Source: Rhodoferax sp. WC2427
GTDB taxonomy: Bacteria > Pseudomonadota > Gammaproteobacteria > Burkholderiales > Burkholderiaceae_C
Assembly (NCBI RefSeq): GCF_040822085.1
Contig: NZ_CP162006.1
Location: forward strand, 496,001-560,000
Direction: 5' to 3'
DNA length: 64,000 nt
Shown here: piece after piece, positions 26,938 to 37,105 of the stretch
How the letters are laid out: the number at the start of each line of letters is the position of its first letter
How positions within the stretch are numbered: the stretch's first letter is position 1
Made by a program: the position numbers and the translations under genes
Notes under the pieces: generated by a model
Seen by the model: only the letters and a program-made list of their open reading frames with translations
Told to the model about the DNA's origin: nothing
Database searches by the model: none

Positions 26938-28680
26938 ATGATGTCTGCAGTCGCCGAAATACCCGCACCGACCCTCTCGCCGTTGACGCAGCGTCTGTCC
27001 AACCTGGACCGCGCGCAGCGCATGCGCCTGGGTGCGGGCATTGCATTGCTGGTGGTGGGGGCCTTGGTCGCCGTGCTGATGGGGCGCCAGCCCGACTACA
27101 AGGTGCTGTATACCAATCTGGCCGACAAAGACGGTGGTGCCATCGTGGCCCAGTTGTCGCAGATGAATGTGCCCTACAAGTACACCGAAGGCGGCGGTGC
27201 CATCATGGTGCCGGCCGAGAAAGTGCACGACACCCGCTTGCGCCTGGCCTCCCTGGGCCTGCCCAAGGGCTCGGTGGTGGGTTTCGAGCTGATGGAGGCG
27301 AACCGCTTCGGCATGACGCAGTTCCAGGAGCGACTGGCCTTCCAGCGCGGACTGGAGGGCGAACTGACCCGCTCCATCCAGGCTTTGTCTTCAGTGTCCA
27401 GCGCCCGGGTGCACCTGGCTCTGCCCAGCCAAAACGGATTTTTCAGAGAGCAGCAAAAACCCTCGGCCTCGATCCTGGTGAGCTTGCAGCCTGGCCAGTC
27501 GCTGGACCGCACACAGCTGGCGGGCATCGTGCACCTGGTCGCCTCCAGCGTGCCTGAGCTGCTGCCCAGCGCCGTCAGCGTGCTGGACGACACCGGCAAG
27601 CTGCTGTCGCAGTCGCCCGATGGTGCCAGCGGCGCCGATGCCGAGCAACTGCAGTATGTACAGCGCATCGAGCAGCAATACAGCCGCCGCATCCTGGACA
27701 TGCTGGAGCCCATCGTAGGCCGCCAGAACGTCAAGGCCCAGGTCACGGCCGAGGTCGATTTCTCGCAGGTCGAATCCACCGCCGAATCGCACCGGCCCAA
27801 CCTGGCCAGCGATGCCAGTGCCGTGCGCAGCCAGCAGGTGGTGGAAACCGGTGGCGGGGCCCAGGGTGCCGCCTTGCCCAGCGGCATCCCCGGTGCCACC
27901 ACCAACCAGCCGCCGGCTTCGGCCACCGCACCTATCAACGGCCCCGCCGTGGCCTTGGCGGCTGCAGGCTCGGCCAGCGCCGCGGCCGCTGCGGGCGGCC
28001 CGGCAGCGGGTGCAAAGCGCGAATCGGTGACCAATTACGAGGTGGACAAGACGGTGCGGGTGGTGCGCGGCGGCTCCGGCTCCATCAAGCGGCTGAGCGC
28101 CGCCGTGGTGGTCAACCATGCCGTGGCTGCCGACGAAAAGGGCCAGCCCACCACTAAAGCGTTGACCGACCAGCAAATCGAGCAAATGACCGCTCTGGTG
28201 CGCGAATCCATCGGCTTCAACAAAGACCGGGGTGACTCGGTCAACCTGATGAACGCCCCGTTTCTGGTGGACGTGCCGGTGGTGGACAACACCCCGCTGT
28301 GGAAGCAGCCCGAAACCCTGGAGATGGCCCGCAACCTGGCCTGGCCCGTGGGCACCGTGCTGCTGGCACTGCTGGTGGTTTTTGGCCTGGTGCGTCCGGC
28401 CTTGAAAGCCATGGCCGAGCCCAAGCTTGTGCCGTTGGAGCCCGCAGCCCTGGGCCCGGATGGACAGCCATTGGCGGTGGGGATGGGCCCGCTGGGCGGT
28501 CCTTTGGATGCGCTGGTGGCGGGCGACACGCCGCGCGGCACCATCATCGGCCCCGATGGCATCCAGATTCTGGCCCCCACCGACCACCAGTTGCGGCTGG
28601 AGGATGCGCGCCAGCTGGCCCGCACCAACTCGACTGCGGTGGCGAATATCGTGAAAAACTGGATCAACGGCGAAGACTGA
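26938..28680 (+). CDS. fliF: Flagellar MS-ring protein FliF
   Basis: FliF forms the MS ring in the inner membrane, the base on which the switch and export gate assemble. The 580 residues show an N-terminal membrane helix at about 31-50 (LGAGIALLVVGALVAVLMG), the YscJ-like ring domain, a long Ala/Pro/Gly-rich periplasmic loop near 300-360, a second helix near 465-485 (VGTVLLALLVVFGLVRP), and a C-terminal FliG-binding tail. It heads the fliFGHIJK run. Confidence 0.96.
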   Translation: MMSAVAEIPAPTLSPLTQRLSNLDRAQRMRLGAGIALLVVGALVAVLMGRQPDYKVLYTNLADKDGGAIVAQLSQMNVPYKYTEGGGAIMVPAEKVHDTRLRLASLGLPKGSVVGFELMEANRFGMTQFQERLAFQRGLEGELTRSIQALSSVSSARVHLALPSQNGFFREQQKPSASILVSLQPGQSLDRTQLAGIVHLVASSVPELLPSAVSVLDDTGKLLSQSPDGASGADAEQLQYVQRIEQQYSRRILDMLEPIVGRQNVKAQVTAEVDFSQVESTAESHRPNLASDASAVRSQQVVETGGGAQGAALPSGIPGATTNQPPASATAPINGPAVALAAAGSASAAAAAGGPAAGAKRESVTNYEVDKTVRVVRGGSGSIKRLSAAVVVNHAVAADEKGQPTTKALTDQQIEQMTALVRESIGFNKDRGDSVNLMNAPFLVDVPVVDNTPLWKQPETLEMARNLAWPVGTVLLALLVVFGLVRPALKAMAEPKLVPLEPAALGPDGQPLAVGMGPLGGPLDALVAGDTPRGTIIGPDGIQILAPTDHQLRLEDARQLARTNSTAVANIVKNWINGED

Positions 28681-28689
28681 GGCAACCCC

Positions 28690-29685
28690 ATGGACGAACA
28701 AGGTCTTACCGACGCGGCAATTTTTCTGATGTCCCTGGGCGAGGAGGAGGCCGCCGAGGTCTTCAAACACCTGTCGCCCAAGGAAGTGCAGAAGCTGGGC
28801 GAAACCATCGCCAAAACCAAGGTGGTCACCCGCGAGAAGGTCGACGAGGTGCTGGTGCGCTTCACCAATGCCGCGGCGGCCCAGAGCCTGCTGGTCAACG
28901 ACACGGCCGACTACGTCAAGGCCGTGCTGCGCCGGGCGCTGGGCGACGACAAGGCCTCGCTGCTGATCGACCGCATCTTGCTGGGCGGCGACGTATCGGG
29001 CATTGAAAGCCTGAAGTGGATGGACCCGCTGTCGGTGGCCGAGCTGCTGCGCAACGAACACCCGCAGATCGTGGCGGCCATTCTGGTGCACCTGGACTAC
29101 GAACAATCCGCCGCCGTGCTCAAGCAGCTCACCGAACGCCAACGCAATGAAGTGCTGCTGCGGGTGGCCACGCTGGAAGGCATCCAGCCCACGGCCTTGA
29201 AAGACCTGAACGAAGTGCTCTTCAAGGTGCTGGCCGGGGGCGACAAGATCCGCAAATCCTCGCTGGGCGGCGTCAAGGCGGCAGCGGAAATCATCAACTT
29301 GCTGGGCGCCAACATCGAAGGCACGGTCATCGAATCCATCAAGGGCTTCGACTCCGACCTGGCGCAAAAGATCGTGGACAAGATGTTCGTCTTCGACGAC
29401 GTCGCCAAACTGGACAACAAGTCCATCCAGCTGGTGCTCAAGGAAGTGGCTTCCGAAACCCTGGTGGTGGCGCTCAAGGGCGCTTCGCCCGAGCTCAAGG
29501 AGAAAATCCTGGCCAATATGTCCAGCCGTGCCGCGGAATCCATGCGCGAAGACCTGGAGTCGCGCGGTCCGATGCGCCTGTCCGAAGTGGAAGCGCAGCA
29601 AAAAGAAGTGCTCAAGATCGTGCGCCGCCTGGTAGACGAAGGCCAGGTCGTGTTGGGCGGAGGAGGCGACGATGGTTTTGTCTAA
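28690..29685 (+). CDS. fliG: Flagellar switch protein FliG
   Basis: FliG is the rotor protein that receives torque from MotA. The 331-residue length and three-domain layout are normal. The middle domain has EHPQIVAAILVHLD (EHPQ motif), and the C-terminal domain has charged torque residues around ELKEKILANMSSRAAESM. It lies 9 bases after fliF and overlaps fliH by 14. Confidence 0.96.
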   Translation: MDEQGLTDAAIFLMSLGEEEAAEVFKHLSPKEVQKLGETIAKTKVVTREKVDEVLVRFTNAAAAQSLLVNDTADYVKAVLRRALGDDKASLLIDRILLGGDVSGIESLKWMDPLSVAELLRNEHPQIVAAILVHLDYEQSAAVLKQLTERQRNEVLLRVATLEGIQPTALKDLNEVLFKVLAGGDKIRKSSLGGVKAAAEIINLLGANIEGTVIESIKGFDSDLAQKIVDKMFVFDDVAKLDNKSIQLVLKEVASETLVVALKGASPELKEKILANMSSRAAESMREDLESRGPMRLSEVEAQQKEVLKIVRRLVDEGQVVLGGGGDDGFV

Positions 29686-30415
29686 CAACCGCAGTTCGTC
29701 CCGCGCCCACTCGCGCTTCATCCGCAGCGAAGAGCTGGGCGAGGTGTCCGAGTGGCGCTTTGGCGCGGTGGGTGGCGTGGTGCCGACGGCACTGGAGCTG
29801 CTGCCCGAACCCGAGCCCGAGCCGGAACCCGTTGAGCACGAGCAGGTCCGCCTGGACCGCGCCTGGGCCGACGGCCATGCCGCCGGTCTGGCCCAGGGCC
29901 TGGCCGAAGCCACCCTGGAAGGCAACCAAAAGCTGGACGATTTCGTGCAAGGCCAGGGTGTCGAAACCGCGCAGAACCTGGCCGACATGTTCGCCGCCAT
30001 GCAGGCCCGTCTGGCCCAGCTGGAGCAAGACATGGCCCAGCAGGTGCTGGCCCTGGCCTGTGGGCTGGCGCGCCAGGTGGTGCGCCGGGAGCTGAGCGTG
30101 GATGCCTCCGCCCTGGAGCCGGTTATCCGCGAAGCACTGGGCATGCTGGTGATGGACGGCAAGGCTGCCGTCATCAAGCTGCACCCCCAGGATTGGGAGG
30201 TCTTGCAGGCCCCATTGAAGGCGGCTTTTCCCCTGCCCGCGCTGACCTGGCTGGCCGATTTGGCCGTAGAGCGCGGAGGCTGCCTGGTCGAATCGGGCGG
30301 CACGGTGATCGATGGCACCCTGTCCAAGCGCTGGGAGCGGGCGGTGGCCAATTTGGGCTTGGCCTCTGCCTGGACGGATCCGGTAATCGACGCGGATGGG
30401 GAAGATGGAAGCTGA
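29672..30415 (+). CDS. fliH: Flagellar export regulator FliH
   Basis: FliH binds and restrains the FliI ATPase and carries it to the export gate. The 247-residue protein has a Glu/Pro-rich segment near residue 50 ([14 protein letters not shown]), a central helical region and the C-terminal domain ending in [17 protein letters not shown], a FliH hallmark. It overlaps both fliG and fliI. Confidence 0.92.
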   Translation: MVLSNNRSSSRAHSRFIRSEELGEVSEWRFGAVGGVVPTALELLPEPEPEPEPVEHEQVRLDRAWADGHAAGLAQGLAEATLEGNQKLDDFVQGQGVETAQNLADMFAAMQARLAQLEQDMAQQVLALACGLARQVVRRELSVDASALEPVIREALGMLVMDGKAAVIKLHPQDWEVLQAPLKAAFPLPALTWLADLAVERGGCLVESGGTVIDGTLSKRWERAVANLGLASAWTDPVIDADGEDGS

Positions 30416-31829
30416 GCGCTCCCCGGATACCGATGTCTGGTCCCAGTTCATGGCCGATGCGCAGCAGCGCGTCGACACCGGCAGCACCCTGGAGGTGCGC
30501 GGCACCCTGACCCGCCTGGCGGGTTTGGTGCTGGAGGCCGCGGGTGTGCGCAGCGCCGTGGGTTCGCAGTGCCTGGTGTCCATGCCCGGCCGGCCCTCGG
30601 TGCTGGTGGAAGTGGTGGGTTTTTCCAACGACAAAGCCTTTTTGATGCCTGCTGGCGACGTGCACGGCCTGCGCAGCGGGGCCAGCGTATTGCCGGCACC
30701 GCCGTTTGTGTCGGTGCCCCGCCTGGGTGACGCACGCCGCGACAAGGCCGCCGGTGTGGCGGGCGTGTTGCGCTTGCCGATTGGCGACGGCCTGTTGGGC
30801 CGGGTGGTGGATGCCCAGGGCGCACCGCTGGACCACGGCGGCCCGATCCGCAATGTGCGCTCGCAGCCTTTGGACCGCAGCCCCATCAACGCCATGGACC
30901 GCGACCCGGTGCGCGAGCCGCTGGATACCGGCGTGCGCGCCATCAACGGCATGCTGACCGTGGGCCGGGGCCAGCGTATCGGCTTGTTTGCGGGCTCTGG
31001 CGTGGGCAAGAGCGTGCTGCTGGGCATGATGGCCCGCTACACCCAGGCCGACGTCATCGTGGTCGGCCTGATCGGCGAGCGGGGCCGCGAAGTCAAAGAA
31101 TTTGTGGAAGATATTTTGGGCGAGGATGGCCGGGCCCGTTCGGTGGTGGTGGCCGCCCCGGCCGACGCGCCGCCGCTGCTGCGCCTGCAAGGGGCCGCCT
31201 ACGCCACCGCGGTGGCCGAGTATTTCCGCGACAAAGGCCAGCACGTGCTGCTGCTGATGGACTCGCTTACCCGTTTTGCCATGGCCCAGCGTGAAATCGC
31301 CCTGGCCATTGGCGAGCCCCCGGCCACCAAGGGCTACCCGCCCTCGTGCTTTGCCAAGCTGCCGCAGTTGGTGGAACGCAGCGGCAATGGCCTCAACGGA
31401 GTGGGCTCGATCACCGCGTTCTATACCGTGCTGACCGAGGGCGACGACCAGCAGGACCCGATTGCCGATGCCGCCCGGGCCATTCTGGACGGCCACATCG
31501 TGCTGTCGCGCGCGCTGGCCGAGGCCGGGCACTTCCCGGCCATCGACATCGAGCAATCCGCCTCGCGGGTCATGCACAACGTGGTCAGCCCGGCGCATTT
31601 CGAGGCGGCACGGCGCTTTCGCATGGTCAACTCGCGCTACCAGAAGGGCCGTGATCTGGTGCAGATCGGGGCCTATGCCGCGGGCTCCGACCCGGGGCTG
31701 GACGAAGCCATTCGCCTCAGCGGCGGCATGGCGGCGTTTTTGCAGCAGGGCATGTTTGAAGCATCGCCTTTGCCGCGCAGCCTGGCCGAGATGGAGCAAA
31801 GCATTCCCAAAGCCGCAGGTGCACGATGA
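30396..31829 (+). CDS. fliI: Flagellum-specific ATPase FliI
   Basis: FliI is the hexameric ATPase of flagellar type III export, related to F1-beta. The 477 residues carry the P-loop AGSGVGKS at 199-206, the Walker [21 protein letters not shown] region and [12 protein letters not shown]. Start at ATG 30396 or, with a GGGGAAG site close by, ATG 30405; both overlap fliH. fliJ follows after 16 bases. Confidence 0.95.
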   Translation: MGKMEAERSPDTDVWSQFMADAQQRVDTGSTLEVRGTLTRLAGLVLEAAGVRSAVGSQCLVSMPGRPSVLVEVVGFSNDKAFLMPAGDVHGLRSGASVLPAPPFVSVPRLGDARRDKAAGVAGVLRLPIGDGLLGRVVDAQGAPLDHGGPIRNVRSQPLDRSPINAMDRDPVREPLDTGVRAINGMLTVGRGQRIGLFAGSGVGKSVLLGMMARYTQADVIVVGLIGERGREVKEFVEDILGEDGRARSVVVAAPADAPPLLRLQGAAYATAVAEYFRDKGQHVLLLMDSLTRFAMAQREIALAIGEPPATKGYPPSCFAKLPQLVERSGNGLNGVGSITAFYTVLTEGDDQQDPIADAARAILDGHIVLSRALAEAGHFPAIDIEQSASRVMHNVVSPAHFEAARRFRMVNSRYQKGRDLVQIGAYAAGSDPGLDEAIRLSGGMAAFLQQGMFEASPLPRSLAEMEQSIPKAAGAR

Positions 31830-31845
31830 CTAGCGGGAAGTTCGT

Positions 31846-32319
31846 ATGTCGCTGTTAAGAACCCTGGCTTTGGCCGTGGAGGTGGCCAGCCGCAAGCGCG
31901 ATGCGGCCCACCGCGCGCTGGGCCAGGCGCAGCAAAAGTACATTGCCGCGCACGACCAGCTCACCCAGCTGGAAACCTACGCCGCGGAAACCGAGACGCG
32001 CTGGATGACCCAGGCCCAGACCTGTGCCGTGCCCGAGTTGATGCAGCACCACTACCAGTTCATGGAGCGCTTGGCGCAGGCCATCCAGATGCAATTGGGC
32101 ATCCTGGCCGACAACGCCCGCTGGGTCGAGACAGCCAAAAAGCAGCTCGCCGACACAGAAATCCGGGTGGCCACCCTGCAACAGGTGTGCCGCAACAAGC
32201 AACTGGAAGCCAACCGGCTGCAAGACCGACGTGAGCAAAAGCAGATCGACGAATTTGCAGCGCAGCGGTTTGGTAAATCCATAGACCAACAATTTGGCGA
32301 GGACCCCCATGGCCATTGA
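31846..32319 (+). CDS. fliJ: Flagellar export protein FliJ
   Basis: FliJ is a coiled-coil stalk inside the FliI hexamer that links it to FlhA. The 157 residues are almost wholly helical and charged (RKRDAAHRALGQAQQKYIAA; KQLADTEIRVATLQQVCRNK), with the usual length. It lies between fliI and fliK and overlaps the fliK start by 11 bases. Confidence 0.9.
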   Translation: MSLLRTLALAVEVASRKRDAAHRALGQAQQKYIAAHDQLTQLETYAAETETRWMTQAQTCAVPELMQHHYQFMERLAQAIQMQLGILADNARWVETAKKQLADTEIRVATLQQVCRNKQLEANRLQDRREQKQIDEFAAQRFGKSIDQQFGEDPHGH

Positions 32320-33568
32320 ATCCTTTCCTGCCACCTTGGTCCCCGCCAAGGCGGCCACGCCCGCCGCGGCGACCCCGCAAGGCACCGGCAAGCCGACCGT
32401 GGAAAACAAGGCTGCCGACCCGGCGGACAAGGCGTTTCGCCGCGTGCTGGAGGAGCTGGACTCTGCGGAGGATGTACCTGCCGATGGCGCACCGCCAGAG
32501 CCGGATGCCGCCGCCACCGAGGATGCCCGCCCGGGCCTGAAGAAACTGTCCGCCGCCGCCAAGGCCACGGCGACCAGCACGACCAGCGCCGATGCCGCCA
32601 CCTGGATGGCCGCCTATTTGCCACCGCCACCGGCCCCCTTGGCCCCCCCGGCGGGCGGCACTGCCGTGTCCGGCGCACCCGGGGCCGCGGATGCGCTGCC
32701 AGGCACCGGGCCGTTGACCGCATTGAAATCCGATGCCGCCAATGCGGCGGCTTTGGCGGCACCGGCCGATGCGCGGGCCCAGTCGGTCAGCCTGGCCAAC
32801 TATGCGTCGGTGTTTGAACAGATCCAGAGCCGGTTGGCCAACGGCGGCACGGGTGCGCCCGATGGGGCCGGATCGGGCACCAAAGGCCTGGCCAAGCCAG
32901 TGTTGGGCACCGCGGCTGCCGACGCGCGGGCCGACCAGATGGCCAGCCTGGCCAGTGGCGGCGTGTGGACCCTGCCGGTCACCGAGGCCGCCGCCTTGCA
33001 AGCCTCCACCAGCGCAACCGAGGCCCAACAACTGGCCGTGCGCGAAACCGGCGACCAGCGCGAAGGCCTGGCGACCGACAAAGTGCCCGAGGGCGGCGTA
33101 GCGCACCACCATTTCACGCCGACCGTCCATTTTGAGAGCGCCACCGCCCGCGTGGATGCCAGCCAGCCCGCTCCCGAGGCCGCCGTGGCCGACCAGGTCA
33201 GCTACTGGATATCGCAAGGCATCCAGAATGCCGAGCTGACCTTCGACGGGGCCGATGCCCAGCCGGTACAGGTCAGCATCAGTCTGTCGGGTAACGAGGC
33301 GCACGTGGAGTTCCGGACCGACCAGTTGGAAACCCGCGATCTGCTCACCGGTTCCGCCGCACACCTGAAAGACTTGCTGCAAAGCGAGGGCATGGTGCTG
33401 TCCGGGTTGTCGGTGGGGTCGTCGGGAGCGGGTGGGACGAACGCTCGGGAGCGCCGGGCTCCTTCCGAGGGGCAACACGCTACGGCCAGGGCGGCGCCTG
33501 AAGTGGCCGCGGTGCGCCCGACGGCACCCAAAGGGTCTTCGGGGCGGTCGGTCGATCTATTTGTGTAG
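32309..33568 (+). CDS. fliK: Flagellar hook-length control protein FliK
   Basis: FliK is the secreted ruler that stops hook growth and triggers the FlhB switch. The 419 residues have a long low-complexity Ala/Pro/Asp-rich N-terminal part and the FliK C-terminal domain (NAELTFDGADAQPVQVSISL, GNEAHVEFRTDQLETRDLL). The protein ends RSVDLFV. ATG 32309 follows GGCGAGGA. It is the last gene before the fliL operon. Confidence 0.9.
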   Translation: MAIESFPATLVPAKAATPAAATPQGTGKPTVENKAADPADKAFRRVLEELDSAEDVPADGAPPEPDAAATEDARPGLKKLSAAAKATATSTTSADAATWMAAYLPPPPAPLAPPAGGTAVSGAPGAADALPGTGPLTALKSDAANAAALAAPADARAQSVSLANYASVFEQIQSRLANGGTGAPDGAGSGTKGLAKPVLGTAAADARADQMASLASGGVWTLPVTEAAALQASTSATEAQQLAVRETGDQREGLATDKVPEGGVAHHHFTPTVHFESATARVDASQPAPEAAVADQVSYWISQGIQNAELTFDGADAQPVQVSISLSGNEAHVEFRTDQLETRDLLTGSAAHLKDLLQSEGMVLSGLSVGSSGAGGTNARERRAPSEGQHATARAAPEVAAVRPTAPKGSSGRSVDLFV

Positions 33569-33710
33569 GGTGGGCAAGCCAGCCGAATACGGCGGTTTTG
33601 CACCGCTTATCTGGCTATTATCAAACCCGTCCGGGTGAATAATCCGGACATGGGCTTTGAATTGATGGCGAACGTGGGCTGCAATCTGCCCCACCCCGGA
33701 AGGAATTATT
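33569..33710. promoter_or_regulatory. fliK-fliL gap with an inverted repeat
   Basis: The 142-base gap holds CCCGTCCGG and CCGGACATGGG around 33628-33654, an imperfect hairpin without a T-run, and the ribosome site GGAAGGA before fliL. A fliL promoter is likely here but I could not place one with confidence. Confidence 0.35.
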
Positions 33711-34283
33711 GTGTCTGCACCTGCTGCCGCTGAAGCGTCTGCTCCCCCCAAGGCCAAGGGCAAGAAAATGCTCGTCATCATTGTGGCGGTCGTTTTGCTG
33801 CTGGTGCTGGGGGGTGGGGGCTGGTTCTTTTTCCTGCGCCATCCGGCCACTGAAGACGGGGAAGATGCGGCACCCGCGGCCCATGCGTCGGCCAAGTCCA
33901 CAACGCCCCCTGTGTTTTTGCCCATGGACAACATGGTCGTGAACCTGGCGGACGCCGGGGGCGAGAAGTTTGCGCAGGTCGGCATCACCATCGGTGTGGT
34001 GGACCAGCACACCTCGGATGCCGTCAAGGCCAATTTGCCCACCATTCGCAGTGCCGTCCTGCTGTTGATTTCGCAGCGGACTTCGGAAGAGCTGCTGACC
34101 AAGGAAGGCAAGGAGAAGCTGGCCCACGAAATTCTGCGCGAGGTGTCCACGCCGCTGGGCTACGAAGTCGAGGACGCCGATGCGGAAGAAGACCCCGCAC
34201 CCAAGAAGAAGGCCAAAAAGAAGCACGTTGCAGCGGCCAGCCCGATCTTGAGCGTGTTGTTCTCCAGTTTCATCATCCAATGA
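33711..34283 (+). CDS. fliL: Flagellar basal body-associated protein FliL
   Basis: FliL surrounds the stators and strengthens the motor. The 190-residue product starts at GTG 33711 with GGAAGGA 6 bases before it. It has one membrane helix at about residues 21-40 (MLVIIVAVVLLLVLGGGGWFF) and a periplasmic domain with DNMVVNLADAGGEKFAQVGI. A Lys-rich tract (KKKAKKKH) lies near the C terminus. It opens the fliLMNOPQR run. Confidence 0.93.
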   Translation: MSAPAAAEASAPPKAKGKKMLVIIVAVVLLLVLGGGGWFFFLRHPATEDGEDAAPAAHASAKSTTPPVFLPMDNMVVNLADAGGEKFAQVGITIGVVDQHTSDAVKANLPTIRSAVLLLISQRTSEELLTKEGKEKLAHEILREVSTPLGYEVEDADAEEDPAPKKKAKKKHVAAASPILSVLFSSFIIQ

Positions 34284-34305
34284 CGACACACCATGGAGTC
34301 GCTTC

Positions 34306-35313
34306 ATGAGTGAATCATTCCTCTCCCAAGAAGAAGTCGATGCCCTGCTTGAAGGGGTCACCGGCGAGAGCCAGAAAACGGTAGAAACCGTTTTCGAGAC
34401 CGGAGAAATCCGCAACTACGACATCTCCAGCCAGGAGAAGATTGTCCGCGGTCGGATGCCGACCATGGAGATCGTCAACGAGCGCTTTGCCCGCAATTTC
34501 CGCATTGGCCTGTTCAATTTCATCCGCCGCAGCCCCGAAATATCGGTGGGCACGGTGACGGTGCAGCGCTACAGCGCCTTTTTGCGCGAGCTGGCGGTGC
34601 CCACCAATTTCAACATCATGGCGATCCGGCCGTTGCGCGGCAGCGGCTTGATCGTCTGTGAACCTTCGCTGGTGTTCGGGGTGATCGACACCTTGTACGG
34701 CGGTGTGGGCAAGTTCCAGACCCGTATCGAAGGACGCGAGTTCTCCATGACCGAGCAGCGGGTGATCAACCGCCTGGTGGATGTGGTCTGCGCCGAGTAC
34801 AAAAAAGCCTGGCACGGCATTTACCCGCTGGAGCTGGACTACCAGCGCTCCGAGATGCAGCCGCAGTTCGCCAACATCGCCACGCCCAGCGAAATCGTGG
34901 TGTCCACGGTGTTCCAGCTGGAGATTGGCGACATCACCGGCGCGATCCACATCTGCATGCCCTACGCCACCCTGGAGCCGATCCGGGACGTGCTGTACTC
35001 CAGCACCCAGGGCGATTCGGTCGAGGTAGACCGCCGCTGGATCACCCTGCTGAGCCGCGAAATCCAGTCCGCCGAGGTCACGCTGGTGGCCGAGCTGGCC
35101 CGGGCCGATGCCACGGTTGAGCAGCTTTTGAGCATGAAGCCCGGCGACTTCATCGAGCTGGAGCGCGAGCCGCGCATCCGGGCCTCGATCGGGGGCGTGC
35201 CGATATTTGACTGCCAGTACGGAACCCACAATTCCAAATACGCCATCCGCATTGAAGAATGCCTGCGCAAGGAAGACGGCAATCACCAGGGAGAAATGAA
35301 TGGCAACGGATAA
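34306..35313 (+). CDS. fliM: Flagellar switch protein FliM
   Basis: FliM is the C-ring protein that binds CheY-P. The 335 residues begin with the CheY-binding peptide (LSQEEVDALLEG at 6-17), followed by the CheC-like middle domain (GSGLIVCEPSLVFGVIDTLYGG) and the FliN-like C-terminal domain. It follows fliL after 22 bases and overlaps fliN by 14. Confidence 0.96.
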   Translation: MSESFLSQEEVDALLEGVTGESQKTVETVFETGEIRNYDISSQEKIVRGRMPTMEIVNERFARNFRIGLFNFIRRSPEISVGTVTVQRYSAFLRELAVPTNFNIMAIRPLRGSGLIVCEPSLVFGVIDTLYGGVGKFQTRIEGREFSMTEQRVINRLVDVVCAEYKKAWHGIYPLELDYQRSEMQPQFANIATPSEIVVSTVFQLEIGDITGAIHICMPYATLEPIRDVLYSSTQGDSVEVDRRWITLLSREIQSAEVTLVAELARADATVEQLLSMKPGDFIELEREPRIRASIGGVPIFDCQYGTHNSKYAIRIEECLRKEDGNHQGEMNGNG

Positions 35314-35725
35314 GAAAACCGACGACGAAGAAGACCCGATGGCCGCCTGGGCCGAGGCCCTGGAAGAGCAAAAAGGCGCCGAGGCCAAGCCGGAAGACAC
35401 CAGCCAGGGCGGGCCCCTGTTTGGCAACAGCCCGTCGTCCAAAGACAAAGACCTGGGCTCGCAAGACATCAACATGGTGTTGGACATCCCCGTCACCCTG
35501 TCGGTGGAGTTGGGCCGCACCAAGGTGCCGATCAAATACATCTTGCAGCTGGCACAGGGCTCCGTCGTGGAGCTGGACGCCTTGGCGGGCGAGCCCATGG
35601 ATGTGCTGATCAACGGCTACCTGATCGCCCAGGGCGAGGTGGTGGTGGTGAACGACAAGTTCGGTATCCGCCTGACCGACGTGGTCACGCCGTCCGAGCG
35701 GCTCAAACGCCTGAGCAAAGGCTGA
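35300..35725 (+). CDS. fliN: Flagellar switch protein FliN
   Basis: FliN forms the lower C ring and docks FliH. The 141-residue product has an acidic N-terminal extension and the SpoA domain (MVLDIPVTLSVELGRTKVPI, GEPMDVLINGYLIAQGEVVV). It overlaps fliM and is 5 bases before fliO. Confidence 0.95.
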   Translation: MATDKKTDDEEDPMAAWAEALEEQKGAEAKPEDTSQGGPLFGNSPSSKDKDLGSQDINMVLDIPVTLSVELGRTKVPIKYILQLAQGSVVELDALAGEPMDVLINGYLIAQGEVVVVNDKFGIRLTDVVTPSERLKRLSKG

Positions 35726-35730
35726 ACCCG

Positions 35731-36069
35731 ATGGTCATGGGGCAGACTTTGCTGGTGGTGGTGCTGTTTGTGGCCGCAATGGCCATGCTGCCGCTGGCGG
35801 TCAAATGGATCCAGCGCCGCGCCCAGGGGGGCGGGGTGGCTGCGTCGGGCAATGCCCGCGTGGTGTCGGCCGTGGGTGTGGGGCCGCACCAGCGCGTGGT
35901 GACGGTGGAAGTGGGCCCCGAGGGCGCGCGGACCTGGCTGGTGCTGGGCGTGACCGCGCAGTCCATCACCTGCCTGCACACCGCCCCCATTGCTGTCGCG
36001 CCTTCGCCATCCCCCTCGTCTTATGCCGCTGTGGCCGCCAAGTTGGAAGACGGGAGTTTGCATGTTTAA
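35731..36069 (+). CDS. fliO: Flagellar export scaffold protein FliO
   Basis: FliO is a small membrane protein that helps FliP assemble. The 112 residues have one membrane helix at the N terminus (LLVVVLFVAAMAMLPLAV) and a short cytoplasmic beta domain (VVTVEVGPEGARTWLVLGVT). Sequence conservation is low in this family; the position between fliN and fliP decides the call. It overlaps fliP by 8 bases. Confidence 0.88.
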   Translation: MVMGQTLLVVVLFVAAMAMLPLAVKWIQRRAQGGGVAASGNARVVSAVGVGPHQRVVTVEVGPEGARTWLVLGVTAQSITCLHTAPIAVAPSPSPSSYAAVAAKLEDGSLHV

Positions 36070-36808
36070 CCGTTTGCGCTGGGGGCTGCCTGCGCTGGCC
36101 GGCCTGGTCCACGCGCCTGTATTTGCGCAGGCGGCGGGCACCTTGCCCCTGCTGATTGGCGCGGGCGGGCAGGGCGTGAGCTACTCGGTGCCCATTCAGA
36201 CGCTGCTGTTCTTTACCTCGCTGTCGTTTTTACCGGCTATTTTGCTGATGATGACGGGCTTTACCCGCATCGTCATCGTCTTGTCTTTGCTGCGCCAGGC
36301 GCTGGGCACGCAGTCTGCGCCGCCCAACCAGATCGTGATCGGCCTGTCGCTGTTCCTGACCTTTTTTGTGATGGGCCCGACCTTTGACCGGGTGTACAAA
36401 GAGGCCTACGCCCCCTATACCGCCAACACCATCAGTTTCGAGCAGGCGCTGGAGAAGGGCGAAGCCCCGGTGCGGCAGTTCATGCTCAAGCAGACCCGGC
36501 AGTCGGACTTTGCGCTGTTTGCGCGGCTGGCCCGGCTAGAGACCGGCGTGACGGCAGAGACCGCCCCGCTGCGGGTGCTGGTGCCTGCGTTTGTGACCAG
36601 CGAGCTGAAATCGGCGTTCCAGATTGGTTTCATGATCTTCATCCCGTTTCTGGTGATCGATATCGTGGTGGCCAGTGTGCTGATGTCGCTGGGCATGATG
36701 ATGCTGTCGCCGGTGCTGGTGGCGTTGCCGTTCAAGCTGATGCTGTTTGTGCTGGCCGACGGCTGGAATCTGCTGATCGGCTCCCTGGCCGCCAGTTTTG
36801 TCCAGTAA
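36062..36808 (+). CDS. fliP: Flagellar export gate protein FliP
   Basis: FliP forms the export pore with FliQ and FliR. The 248 residues begin with a cleavable signal peptide (MFNRLRWGLPALAGLVHA, cut near VFAQA), typical of FliP, then four hydrophobic segments including PAILLMMTGFTRIVIVLSLL and IGFMIFIPFLVIDIVVASVL. ATG 36062 overlaps fliO by 8 bases. Confidence 0.95.
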   Translation: MFNRLRWGLPALAGLVHAPVFAQAAGTLPLLIGAGGQGVSYSVPIQTLLFFTSLSFLPAILLMMTGFTRIVIVLSLLRQALGTQSAPPNQIVIGLSLFLTFFVMGPTFDRVYKEAYAPYTANTISFEQALEKGEAPVRQFMLKQTRQSDFALFARLARLETGVTAETAPLRVLVPAFVTSELKSAFQIGFMIFIPFLVIDIVVASVLMSLGMMMLSPVLVALPFKLMLFVLADGWNLLIGSLAASFVQ

Positions 36809-36819
36809 CCGGGGGCACC

Positions 36820-37089
36820 ATGAATTCGCAAATGGTATTGACGGTGGGGCAAGAGGCCATGTGGCTGCTGCTGATGGTGTCGGCCCCGATTTTGGTCACG
36901 GTGCTGGTGGTGGGCTTGCTGGTGAGCGTGTTCCAGGCCATCACGCAGATCCATGAGGCCACGCTGTCTTTTGTGCCCAAGCTGATTGCCTGCATGCTGG
37001 TGTTTGCGCTGGCCGGGCCATGGATGCTGGCCACGCTGGTGGACTACATCCGCCGCACCATCGAATCCATCCCGACGCTGGTTCTGTAG
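36820..37089 (+). CDS. fliQ: Flagellar export gate protein FliQ
   Basis: FliQ is a two-helix subunit of the export pore. The 89-residue length is standard. Helices run from about 16 to 38 and 55 to 75, with the conserved QAITQIHEATLSFVPK between them. It lies 11 bases after fliP and 16 before fliR. Confidence 0.95.
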   Translation: MNSQMVLTVGQEAMWLLLMVSAPILVTVLVVGLLVSVFQAITQIHEATLSFVPKLIACMLVFALAGPWMLATLVDYIRRTIESIPTLVL

Positions 37090-37105
37090 CGACAGACGGC
37101 CTGCG